From assembly GCF_000522985.1 (NCBI RefSeq), contig NZ_CP007129.1, positions 496,001 to 560,000 of the forward strand: a stretch of DNA of 64,000 bases, in the 5' to 3' direction. Under the pieces are notes generated by a model that saw only the letters and a list, made by a program, of their open reading frames with translations, ran no database searches and was not told the origin of the DNA. The stretch is from Gemmatirosa kalamazoonensis (lineage in GTDB: Bacteria > Gemmatimonadota > Gemmatimonadetes > Gemmatimonadales > Gemmatimonadaceae). This document shows, piece after piece, positions 8,048 through 16,173 of this stretch (positions are counted from its first letter, which is position 1; every line of letters begins with the position of its first letter). Made by a program: the position numbers and the translations under genes.

Positions 8048-8806
8048 GTGGCCGCCGTCCCCGTTCGCTCGCTCCCTCAGCTCCGGCAGTACCTCGCCGA
8101 GCGCTTTCCCGACGCGCGACCGCTCGTCGAGCGCGACGCGGAGCGCCTGGCGCGGCCGGTCGCGACGGGGATCCGCGCGCTCGACGCGGCGCTGCCGGGA
8201 GGCGGCTTCCCGCGCGGCAAGCTCTCGGTCTGGACACCGGCCGGCGGCGCGGCGGCCGTGCTGCGGGCGTCGGCGCGTGCCGTGATCGCGACGGGCGAGC
8301 GGGCGGTCTGGGTGGACGCGTCGCGCACCCTGACGTTCGGCTGGATGTCCGAGCGGTCCGAGCCGGAGCCGCTCGTCGTGCACCCGCCGGACCGCATGCA
8401 GGCGCTGCGCGCGACCGAGCTGCTGCTGCGCTCGGGCGCGTTCGCGCTCGTGATCCTCGACGGCGCGGAGCCGATCGGCACGGAGACCGTGCGGCTCACG
8501 CGCGCGGCCCGCGACGGCGGCGGTGCGTTCGTGACGCTCACGCGGCACACCGCGATGGCCGCGCTCCGCATCGCGTCGAAGCTCCTCACGCACACGATCC
8601 GCTGGCGCGCCGGCCCGTTCGGCGACCCCGCGATGCCCGAGCGCGTGCAGGCCGACGTGCGCGTGCGCGCCATGGGGTGGAACGCGCGCGCCGAGATCGT
8701 GCTGCCGGTCGCCCCGTATGACGTTCGTTGCGCTGTGGCTCCCGGCCCCGACCGACGCGGCGCCGGGCGGCGAGCCGACGCGCTCGCACACGTCGACGTC
8801 GAGTAG
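8048..8806 (+). CDS. imuA: translesion synthesis protein ImuA
   Basis: A RecA/SulA-like protein of 252 residues that forms the mutasome with ImuB and DnaE2 for damage-induced mutagenesis. It has the ImuA opening (TGIRALDAALPGGGFPRGKL) where RecA proteins have the Walker A loop; the loop here (TPAGGAAAV) lacks the canonical GKT, as is common in ImuA. Starts at GTG 8048. The 3' end overlaps imuB by 89 bases in another frame, so the last 30 residues are probably free to vary. Confidence 0.82.
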   Translation: MAAVPVRSLPQLRQYLAERFPDARPLVERDAERLARPVATGIRALDAALPGGGFPRGKLSVWTPAGGAAAVLRASARAVIATGERAVWVDASRTLTFGWMSERSEPEPLVVHPPDRMQALRATELLLRSGAFALVILDGAEPIGTETVRLTRAARDGGGAFVTLTRHTAMAALRIASKLLTHTIRWRAGPFGDPAMPERVQADVRVRAMGWNARAEIVLPVAPYDVRCAVAPGPDRRGAGRRADALAHVDVE

Positions 8807-10349
8807 CATCGACATCGCGCTCGTCGACGCGCTGCTCGTCGCGACACCGCACGTGCTCGTCCGCCCGACGGAGGACGGGGGCACGCTGGTCTGGGTGGAC
8901 GCGCGTGGGCTCTCGGCGCGGCGCGTGGCGGCCGGCGCGCTCGCCGCCGCACGGGCCCATCTCGCTCCACGGTTCGCCGTCGCGATGCGCGTCGGCGTCT
9001 CGCGCGTCGCGATCGCGGCGGAGCTGGCGGCGCGCACCGCGACCAACCGCCCGACACACGCGCGCATGGTCGTCGGCGTCGCACCCCGCGCGGAGCGCGC
9101 GTTCCTCGCGGCGCTGCCACTGCGCGCGCTGCTCGCGACGCACGCGTGGTCGGACGAGGTGCGCGCCCTCGACGTGCAGCGCGTCGTGACGGCGCTCGCC
9201 GACGTCGGCGTGCTGCTCTGCGGCGAGCTCGCCGCGCTCGCGCCGGACGCGGTCGCCGTGCGCTACGGCGCGGCGGGCGCCGCGCTGTGGCGACTCGCGC
9301 GCGCCGACGACCCGCGGCGACTCTTCGTCGCATCGCCGCGCGAGCTGCCGAGCGCCTCGGTCGAGTGGACGACGTACGAGCTGCGCGATCCGGAGCGGCT
9401 CGCGTTCGTGGCGCACCGGCTCGTCGAGCGCGTGGTGACCGAGGTGCGCGGCTGGGGCGACGCAGCGCGGAGTCTCGTGCTGCGGTTCCTGCTCGCCGGC
9501 GGCGGCGTGCACGAGACGCCGGTGCGCGGCGCGCGGCCGTCGAGCGACGTGACGACGTGGTCGCGGCTCGTGCGCACCGCGCTCGAGCGGGTCGTGCTCC
9601 CGGACGGCGTCGTGGGGCTCGCGCTGCGCGTCGAGACGGCGGCCTCGGTGGAGGCGCCGCAGGGGGATCTGTTCGATCGCGGGTTCCAGTCGGGCTCCGC
9701 GGCGGAGAGCGCGGTCGCGCGCCTGATCGACGACGGGGCCGGCGTGCCGGTGCGGATGGCGCGCGGCGGGCATGCGCTGCCGGAGCGGCGCGCGTCGTGG
9801 CGCGCGCTCGAGTTCCGCGAGGTCGCGCAGACGCTGCGTGCCGCGCCCCCGCTGCGCGACGCGTCCAGCGCCGATGCAGCGGAGCACGGAGCCGTTAGGC
9901 ACGCCGCGGGCCGGGCCGAGCCGCGCGTGCTCGACCTGCGGGCGGCACGCGCGAGACAGGACACGCGCGCGGTCGCGGCGTCGGCCGCTGCGCCGCCAGC
10001 GCTCGAGGTGCCGGAAGCGCTCGCGCTGCGCGTGCTCCCCGAGCCGCGCGAGATCGTCGTCACCACGCGCGCCCGCCGCGGCATGCGCGTGCCCGCGCGC
10101 TACCGCGAGCGACTCGCCGACGGCGAGCGCGCGCCGAGCGGCCGCCCGCTCGTGGAGATCGCGACGGCGCTCGGGCCGGACCGCGTGTTCGCCGGCGGCG
10201 AGGCGGGCGACGAGGTGCGCCGCGAGTACTGGCAGTGCCTGACCGACGAGGGGCGGCTCGTGCTCCTCTACCGCGACGTGCACGACGGTCGGATCGGGCA
10301 TGAAGACGAGCCGCCCGGGAGCTGGTACCTGCAGGGCTGGTGGGATTGA
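8718..10349 (+). CDS. imuB: translesion synthesis protein ImuB (inactive Y-family polymerase)
   Basis: A 543-residue DinB-like protein that acts as the hub of the ImuA-ImuB-DnaE2 mutasome rather than as a polymerase. N-terminal and little-finger regions are recognisable but divergent, and the paired acidic residues of active Y-family enzymes are not visible. A beta-clamp binding motif QGDLFD is at residues 315-320, and the Arg-rich C-terminal domain ends in SWYLQGWWD, a typical ImuB C-terminus that contacts partners. It overlaps imuA (89 bases) and dnaE2 (10 bases), so the three genes form one operon. Confidence 0.85.
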   Translation: MTFVALWLPAPTDAAPGGEPTRSHTSTSSSIDIALVDALLVATPHVLVRPTEDGGTLVWVDARGLSARRVAAGALAAARAHLAPRFAVAMRVGVSRVAIAAELAARTATNRPTHARMVVGVAPRAERAFLAALPLRALLATHAWSDEVRALDVQRVVTALADVGVLLCGELAALAPDAVAVRYGAAGAALWRLARADDPRRLFVASPRELPSASVEWTTYELRDPERLAFVAHRLVERVVTEVRGWGDAARSLVLRFLLAGGGVHETPVRGARPSSDVTTWSRLVRTALERVVLPDGVVGLALRVETAASVEAPQGDLFDRGFQSGSAAESAVARLIDDGAGVPVRMARGGHALPERRASWRALEFREVAQTLRAAPPLRDASSADAAEHGAVRHAAGRAEPRVLDLRAARARQDTRAVAASAAAPPALEVPEALALRVLPEPREIVVTTRARRGMRVPARYRERLADGERAPSGRPLVEIATALGPDRVFAGGEAGDEVRREYWQCLTDEGRLVLLYRDVHDGRIGHEDEPPGSWYLQGWWD

Positions 10350-13300
10350 CGCCCACGGCACGTGGCGTCGACTACGTGGACTACGTCGAGCTCCGCGCGC
10401 ACACGGCGTTCAGCTTCGGCGACGGCGCGTGCACGCCCGAAGCGCTCGCCGCGCGCGCCGCGACGCTCGGCTACCGATCGTTAGGCATCACCGACCACGC
10501 CGACCTCGGCGCGGTGATCCGCTTCGCGCTCGCCTGCCGGACGCTCGAGCTGAAGCCGGTCGTCGGCATCGAGCTCGCCGTCGACGGCGCGCCGCTCGCG
10601 CTCATCGCCCGCACCGAGGCCGGCTTCCACGCGCTCGGCGCGCACGTGACCGCCGCGCGCGCGGGCCACGTGGGCGAGTGGCAGCGCGACGACGCCGGGC
10701 GCACCGCCGGGACCCCGCCCCGCGGCCGGCCCAACGTCTCCTGGCGCCGCGTGGCCGCGCGCGCGGAGGGCGTCGTGCTGCTCACCGGCCCCGCGTCCGG
10801 TCGGCTCGCGCGCCGGCTGCTCCGTGGCCAGCGCGCGGAGGCGGAGCGGCTGCTCGCCGAGTACCGCGAGGCGTTCGGCGAGCACGTCGCCGTCGAGGTG
10901 CAGCTCCACCACGCCGGGCGGCGCGAGGAGGCGCTCGCCGGCGCGCTGATCGACCTCGCCGAGCGATCCGGCGTGCCGTGGGTCGTCACCGGCGACTCGC
11001 GGTGGGTCGACGACGCCGGTCGCCGAGCGCACGACGTGCTCACCGCGCTCCGTCACGGCGTCACGATCGACGAAGCCGCGTCGCGCGGCCTGCTGCTGCC
11101 GAACGACACGTGGGGCCTCGAGGCCCCCGCGGTCGTCGCGGCGCGGTGGCGCGCACGCGAGGCGGGCATCGCAACGAGCGCGGCGATCGCCGCCGCGTGC
11201 ACGTTCTCGCTCGCGTGGGTGCGGCCGCCGCTGCCGGACTTCCCGGTGCCTAACGGCAGCGCGAGCGCGCGCTCCGTCGACGACTACCTGCGCGAGCGCA
11301 CCTACATCGGCGCTCGCGAGCGGTGGGGCGAGGATCTCAGCGAGCGGCACGTCGCGCAGCTCGAGCACGAGCTGGGCGTGATCGGCCGCCTCGGCTTCGC
11401 GGGGTTCTTCCTCACGATGTGGGACGCGGTGCGCGAGGCGCGGAGCCGGCGCATCATGTGCCAAGGACGCGGCTCCGCCGCGAACAGCGCGGTCACGTTC
11501 TGCCTCGGCATCACGGCGGTGGACCCGATCCGCCACGGCCTCCTGTTCGAGCGCTTCCTGAGCGAGGCGCGCGTCGACGGCCTGACGGAAGCGCCCGACA
11601 TCGACCTCGACGTCGAGCACGATCGGCGCGAGGAGCTGCTCGACTACATGTACGCGAAGTACGGCCGCGCGCACGCCGCGATCACCGGCGTGACGCAGCA
11701 GTACTCCGCGCCGACGGCGATCCAGGACGTCGGTCGCGCGTACGGCATCCCCGCGCAGACCGTGTTCGCGATGTCGAAGCGCGTGCACAACCTGGAGCCC
11801 GCGGCCGGCGCCGCGCGGCTCCGCGAGGGGCTCGCCGCGGAGCACGGCGTGGACGTCACGACGGCGCGCGGCACCGCGATGCTCGCCGCGATCGCCGCGT
11901 TCGAGGGACTGCCGCGCATGCGGTCGACGCATCCCGGCGGCTTCGTGCTCTCGTCGGCGCCGCTCGGCGAGTACTGCCCGATCGAGCCGACGACGATGGG
12001 GCGCACCATCATCCAGTTCGACAAGGACGATCTCGACGCGGCTGGCATCCCGAAGTACGACTTCCTCGGACTCGGCTCGCTCGCCGCGGTGCGCCGCGCG
12101 TTCGACGTGCTGGAGGAGCGGAGCGGGACGCGTCCCACGCTCTACGGCCTGCCGCAGGACGACGCGAAGGCGTACGACCTCATCGCGCGCGGCGACACGG
12201 TGGGGCTCTTCCAGATCGAGAGCCGAGCGCAGATCGCGTCGCTCGTCAACACGCGGCCCGATCGACTGTACGACATCGTCGTGCAGGTCGCGCTCATCCG
12301 GCCCGGTCCGATCCAGGCGAAGTTCGTGCACCCGTACACCGAGCGGCGCCGCGGACGCGAGGCGGTGACGTACCTGCACCCGGATCTCGAGCCGATCCTG
12401 AAGCGGACGATGGGCATCCCCATCTTCCAGGAGCAGGCGATGGCGCTCTCGATGGCGCTCGCCGGCTACTCCGCGGCGGAGGCCGACGAGCTGCGGCGCA
12501 CGATGGGCCATCAGCGGAAGCTCCAGCGGCTGCTCGACGCATTGCAGCGGCTCACGGCGCGCATGATCGAGCGCGGCATCGCGCCCGACGTCGCGGTCCA
12601 GATCGCAGAGGACCTGACGTCGTTCGCGAACTATGGCTTTCCCGAGAGCCACGCGTGGTCGTTCGCGCTCATCGCGTACGCGACGGCGTGGCTCAAGGCG
12701 CATCACGCCGCCGCCTTCTACATCGGCCTGTTGAACGCGCAGCCGATGGGCTTCTACTCGATCGCGACGCTCGTGCACGACGCGCGGCACCACGGCGTCG
12801 AGGTGCGGCTGCCGGACGTCGTGCTGGGCGGCCCGCTCTGCACCGCGGAGTCGTCCGAGGCTTCTGCGGACGGCGTCGCGATGCGCGTGGGGTGGAAGTT
12901 CGTGCGCGGCATCGGCGACCAGGCGCTCGAGCGGCTCACGGCGGCGCGTGCGGAGGCGCCGTTCGCGTCGGTGGCGGACGTGGTGCGGCGCGCGCGGCTG
13001 TCGCGCGCGGAGGCGCAGGCGCTCGCGCGCGCGCAGGCGTTCGCGTCGTTCGAGCGCGACCGACGCCGCGCGGGCTGGGACGCGCTCGGCGCCGCGGGCG
13101 ACACGCTGCCGCTCGCGCCGGTGGCGTCTACGGTGTATACGTCGCCGGCGCCTCCCGACGCGGCGCCTCCCGACGCGGCGCCTCCCGACGCGGCGCCTCC
13201 GGCCGACGGCTTCGCGCCGCCGGCGATCGGTCGGATCGAGTCGGTGTTCGCGGACTACCACGCGCTCGGCCTCAGCACCGCGGGCCATCCGACGGAGCGC

Positions 13301-13723
13301 TTCCGCGCGTGGGCGCGTCGCGTCGGCGCGATCGACACGTCGGAGCTGCCGCACGCGAAGCAAGGGTCGCGCGTGATCCTCGTCGGCCTCGTGACGGTGC
13401 GGCAGCGTCCGCACTCGGCGAACGGCACGATGTTCCTGCTGATGGAGGACGAGCACGGGTCGGCGAACGTGATCGTGTGGCCGAAGCTGTACGAGCAGCA
13501 CCGGGAGACGATCGCGTTCTCGCCGTTCCTCGCGATCTACGGCACGGTGGAGCGCGACGGCGGGCAGGTGTCGATCATCGGGCGGCGGTTCCAGGCGTTA
13601 GGCACGGCGGAGGCGGTGGAGGAGGCGCGGCATGAAGAACCTGGTGGCGGCGCGGAGACGCGGGCGGGGCCTGCGGCGGCCGAGCTGGCGGTGATGGCGC
13701 GGCAGGCGCGGAGCTTCCGGTGA
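10340..13723 (+). CDS. dnaE2: error-prone DNA polymerase III alpha subunit DnaE2
   Basis: A C-family polymerase of 1127 residues that carries out translesion synthesis with ImuB. Domains in order: PHP (VELRAHTAFSFGDGACTPEA, GITDHADL), palm with GRGSAANSAV and PDIDLDVEH (Asp420, Asp422), fingers, helix-hairpin-helix, and a C-terminal OB fold (GLVTVRQRPHSANGTMFLLM). No C-terminal tau-binding extension, as expected for DnaE2. Starts at GTG 10340 inside imuB. A 15-base tandem repeat encodes PPDAA units in the linker before the OB fold. Confidence 0.93.
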   Translation: MGLTPTARGVDYVDYVELRAHTAFSFGDGACTPEALAARAATLGYRSLGITDHADLGAVIRFALACRTLELKPVVGIELAVDGAPLALIARTEAGFHALGAHVTAARAGHVGEWQRDDAGRTAGTPPRGRPNVSWRRVAARAEGVVLLTGPASGRLARRLLRGQRAEAERLLAEYREAFGEHVAVEVQLHHAGRREEALAGALIDLAERSGVPWVVTGDSRWVDDAGRRAHDVLTALRHGVTIDEAASRGLLLPNDTWGLEAPAVVAARWRAREAGIATSAAIAAACTFSLAWVRPPLPDFPVPNGSASARSVDDYLRERTYIGARERWGEDLSERHVAQLEHELGVIGRLGFAGFFLTMWDAVREARSRRIMCQGRGSAANSAVTFCLGITAVDPIRHGLLFERFLSEARVDGLTEAPDIDLDVEHDRREELLDYMYAKYGRAHAAITGVTQQYSAPTAIQDVGRAYGIPAQTVFAMSKRVHNLEPAAGAARLREGLAAEHGVDVTTARGTAMLAAIAAFEGLPRMRSTHPGGFVLSSAPLGEYCPIEPTTMGRTIIQFDKDDLDAAGIPKYDFLGLGSLAAVRRAFDVLEERSGTRPTLYGLPQDDAKAYDLIARGDTVGLFQIESRAQIASLVNTRPDRLYDIVVQVALIRPGPIQAKFVHPYTERRRGREAVTYLHPDLEPILKRTMGIPIFQEQAMALSMALAGYSAAEADELRRTMGHQRKLQRLLDALQRLTARMIERGIAPDVAVQIAEDLTSFANYGFPESHAWSFALIAYATAWLKAHHAAAFYIGLLNAQPMGFYSIATLVHDARHHGVEVRLPDVVLGGPLCTAESSEASADGVAMRVGWKFVRGIGDQALERLTAARAEAPFASVADVVRRARLSRAEAQALARAQAFASFERDRRRAGWDALGAAGDTLPLAPVASTVYTSPAPPDAAPPDAAPPDAAPPADGFAPPAIGRIESVFADYHALGLSTAGHPTERFRAWARRVGAIDTSELPHAKQGSRVILVGLVTVRQRPHSANGTMFLLMEDEHGSANVIVWPKLYEQHRETIAFSPFLAIYGTVERDGGQVSIIGRRFQALGTAEAVEEARHEEPGGGAETRAGPAAAELAVMARQARSFR
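13151..13195 (+). repeat. three tandem 15-base repeats in dnaE2
   Basis: The unit CCTCCCGACGCGGCG occurs three times exactly (13151, 13166, 13181) and a fourth time in degraded form from 13196. In frame it encodes Pro-Pro-Asp-Ala-Ala in a linker between the finger/HhH region and the OB domain. Being a multiple of three, copy-number changes would alter linker length without breaking the frame. Confidence 0.9.
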
Positions 13724-13948
13724 TGATTGGTACTGGGCAATGGTGCGCGAACTAGCGAACCAACCAAGCCGTCCGGCGGCAACTGCGCGCCACGAAGACC
13801 GTCGCGTGACGGCCCTAGGACTCGATCCCGACAATGGACCAACGCGTCTACGTTTGGGATCGCCGGCCTACTTCTTTCGCAGCCGGACCGAGCTGCTCGC
13901 GCTCCTCGAACGAAAACGACGGCTTCTCGCGCGGCGAGCCGCGCTGAC
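13724..13948. other. intergenic, lower G+C, left border of the putative acquired patch
   Basis: 225 bases after dnaE2 and before the convergent HEPN-like gene. Base composition falls visibly from here. Short plus-strand frames exist (for example from 13740 and 13834) but none has a ribosome binding site or recognisable content. I see no tRNA, inverted repeat or attachment site. Confidence 0.3.
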
Positions 13949-15247
13949 CTACGTGCTCGCGGGAAGCGTCTGGGTAGCCCAGCGGAAGATCGCTTCACGA
14001 ATTAGAGCATGCCCCGACAGTCGTATGTTCACGCGCTCCCATGGGCCTGGATCGATAGCATCCGTCAGACCGCTCAAGAAGTCACCCAGTGGGAACGCCC
14101 CACCGTGGAAATGAGAACTCCGGACCTTTGAGTAGAGCGTATCGAGGAACGTGCGCAAAGCCGACGCGTTCGATACATGCTGCTCCATAAAGTTGGTGAA
14201 GCCCCCAAAGCCACCCGCCTGGCTCAGTGCATCCACGGCGGCGACCTGGTACGCGACGCGCACTGTGGGAAACCGCTCGCCAACGACCATCGACAACTGA
14301 TAGAGCCTCGAGCAACTATCGAATGCTTCTTGGATACCAGTAGGCGCATTCTCCACACCCCTGAGAATCACGCGCGTCTCCTTTCGGCAACAGAGGAACC
14401 CTGCCTGATTTCTCCCGCTGTTGATATCTGTGTCTAGCACGGACCAAGCGAACTCTCCAAGCGGCGCTTCAACCCCCTTCTCGGGCATGCTGGTCGTCGG
14501 CCTCATGCCGCGCACGAAGTAACCGCGGGAGCCGCGAATGGATGCAGGCGTGCCAAGTGGATTCCAGATCCACACGTACTCTTTGGGCGCGTCGTAGAGG
14601 CCTACATCTAGGATCAACGATAGCCGTGCCGCGTATCGCATGGCTCGCTCGAATGCGAGCGCTCGCGCCAATCGCTCATCGATCGCGGACACGTTCTGAT
14701 CGATGTAGACACACCGCTCCAGATTCCCGGAGCCAGGATGCTCGTCATCAACAGGCACCGGCGCGATCCGAAATCCTGGGAGCCAGTACTCGCCAGAGAG
14801 TTGGGTGCCGATGTAGTAGAGCGGCACCCGCTGAAAGAACTGCTGTGTGATTTCTGCGAGTGTGGCGGTAAGTATGCTGTTGTAGACCTCGTGGGCGACG
14901 GAAGCGTACTCTGATTCTGGGACGTTCTCGTCTCTCGGAATTACTTCAATGTGCGGGATGCTACCGTCGGGCATCCGCACGAACGACCAGAACAAAACGA
15001 GCTCTCGGTTATCTTGTTTATGAGCTACCGCGAGTCGAACGTGGTAGGTCCCGTCAGCATGCGGTTGGTAGTACCCCCCCTCAGCGAGACCGATACTCCG
15101 AAGAGTCGCGCTGAGATACTCGAGCATGAGGCGAAGCTTCGCCTTCGGTAACGCGTCCGTTCGGAAGCGCATCAGTTCGCTCGGTAAGTGAGCGGGCTCG
15201 GTGAAGCCGCGGCGCGAAGTCGTCGCCGGCTTTTTCGTTCTCCGCAC
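13949..15247 (-). CDS. HEPN-motif protein, probable RNase-type defence effector
   Basis: A 432-residue protein, unlike its neighbours in base use: clearly lower G+C with codons such as AGA, TTA and ATA that are rare elsewhere, a sign of transfer. Residues 30-330 are an unrecognised mixed alpha/beta region. The last 100 residues are helical with LYSKVRSSHFHGG at 371-383; Arg376-x4-His381 followed by Gly-Gly is the RxxxxH motif of ApeA-like HEPN domains, which in many defence systems cleave RNA. Starts at GTG 15247; ATG 15172 is an alternative. It lies downstream of the TIR/gasdermin-like operon on the same strand, separated by a hairpin. The overall fold is inferred from one motif. Confidence 0.55.
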   Translation of the reverse strand: MRRTKKPATTSRRGFTEPAHLPSELMRFRTDALPKAKLRLMLEYLSATLRSIGLAEGGYYQPHADGTYHVRLAVAHKQDNRELVLFWSFVRMPDGSIPHIEVIPRDENVPESEYASVAHEVYNSILTATLAEITQQFFQRVPLYYIGTQLSGEYWLPGFRIAPVPVDDEHPGSGNLERCVYIDQNVSAIDERLARALAFERAMRYAARLSLILDVGLYDAPKEYVWIWNPLGTPASIRGSRGYFVRGMRPTTSMPEKGVEAPLGEFAWSVLDTDINSGRNQAGFLCCRKETRVILRGVENAPTGIQEAFDSCSRLYQLSMVVGERFPTVRVAYQVAAVDALSQAGGFGGFTNFMEQHVSNASALRTFLDTLYSKVRSSHFHGGAFPLGDFLSGLTDAIDPGPWERVNIRLSGHALIREAIFRWATQTLPAST

Positions 15248-15375
15248 TGGTGCCGGGTACCGACGACGTTGGCCATGGAGGCGCGAGCCATTCGCGATCC
15301 TGCCTGATGCCTAACGGATCACTCGCTCTCCTGCCGCTCCGCGCACAGCTCAATTGCTCGATGTCGCATGACACG

Positions 15376-15394
15376 GAGCCCGTGCGACGGGCTC
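15376..15394 (-). terminator. hairpin at the end of the TIR/gasdermin-like operon
   Basis: Perfect inverted repeat GAGCCCG-TGCGA-CGGGCTC (7-bp stem, 5-base loop) six bases beyond the stop codon of the gene ending at 15400. There is no T-run on either side, so termination strength is uncertain. Confidence 0.45.
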
Positions 15395-15399
15395 GAAGG

Positions 15400-16143
15400 T
15401 CAGGAGTCGAGCAGCTCCGCAATCCCCGGCCGCACGAACGCCGCCGCCGCATGCCGCTCAACCGCCTCCGCCCCCCGCACCGGATCGAGCGACGACCCGC
15501 CGAAGAGATGTCGCCGCAGCCGCACGCACGAGTAGAGCGGATGCAGCCCCTCGCCCCCGATGACCTGCACGAGCCGCCCGTGCGTCGACTTCACGCTAAG
15601 CGAAACCCGTGGATCGGCGAGCGACACACCGGGGATCGGCACGTCCGCGCTCGCGTCGATGACGAGACCCGCCGCGCTGTCCTCCGACACGATGACCGTC
15701 GCGCGTGTCGCCGCGTGCACCGCCTCCACCAGCAGCCACTCGTCACGCCACTGTCCCGACTCGGCCAGTGACCTGACCCGCTCCTCGAGCGCGACGCGAT
15801 CCCGGATGCTCCACTGCTGCAGGCCGGTGGCGTGAAAGACGAACGCGCCGCTCGCCGCGAACTCGATCGAGACCTCGGCCTTGCCGACCGTCGCGACCGC
15901 GGCGCCGGCGGAGCTCTCGACGCGGACACCTTTGGTCGCGGTGTACTGCACGTTCTGCGGCGCGCCGGCCTCCTCGACCGCGACGTCGACACCCAGCTCG
16001 CGGAGCGTCGCCATCTTCCGGAAGCGGCCCGCCTCGAGCACGCCCGCGTCACCGACCTCGATGCGATCGCCGGGAAGCCACGTGGCGTAGAAGCCCATGT
16101 TGTCGTGCATCTCCTTCTGATAGAGCCGCACCGGACTGGCCAT
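15400..16143 (-). CDS. gasdermin-like protein, candidate pore-forming effector
   Basis: A 247-residue protein with no enzyme motif or signal peptide. Its layout resembles bacterial gasdermins by eye: an N-terminal aromatic segment leading to a proline turn (GFYATWLPGDRIEVGDAGVL, 17-36), an alternating beta-rich middle, then RDEWLLVEAVHAATRATVIV (133-152), DASADVPIPGVSL (163-175) and a hydrophobic strand pair near GLHPLYSCVRLR, ending in a 35-residue helical tail that could be the removable inhibitor. It lacks the N-terminal cysteine that is lipidated in studied bacterial gasdermins. ATG 16143 has an excellent GAGGGGG site. It is the second gene of an operon whose first gene carries a protease-like domain, which is the arrangement known for gasdermins. 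Homology is a hypothesis. Confidence 0.45.
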   Translation of the reverse strand: MASPVRLYQKEMHDNMGFYATWLPGDRIEVGDAGVLEAGRFRKMATLRELGVDVAVEEAGAPQNVQYTATKGVRVESSAGAAVATVGKAEVSIEFAASGAFVFHATGLQQWSIRDRVALEERVRSLAESGQWRDEWLLVEAVHAATRATVIVSEDSAAGLVIDASADVPIPGVSLADPRVSLSVKSTHGRLVQVIGGEGLHPLYSCVRLRRHLFGGSSLDPVRGAEAVERHAAAAFVRPGIAELLDS

Positions 16144-16173
16144 GGATCCCCCTCGTCTCGTTAGGCGCCTCGC

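Noticed and set aside
13151-13195. CRISPR-like array
   Set aside because: Direct tandem repeats with no spacers, in frame within dnaE2.
13834-13948. Short plus-strand ORF after dnaE2
   Set aside because: Thirty-seven codons, no ribosome binding site, no recognisable content.
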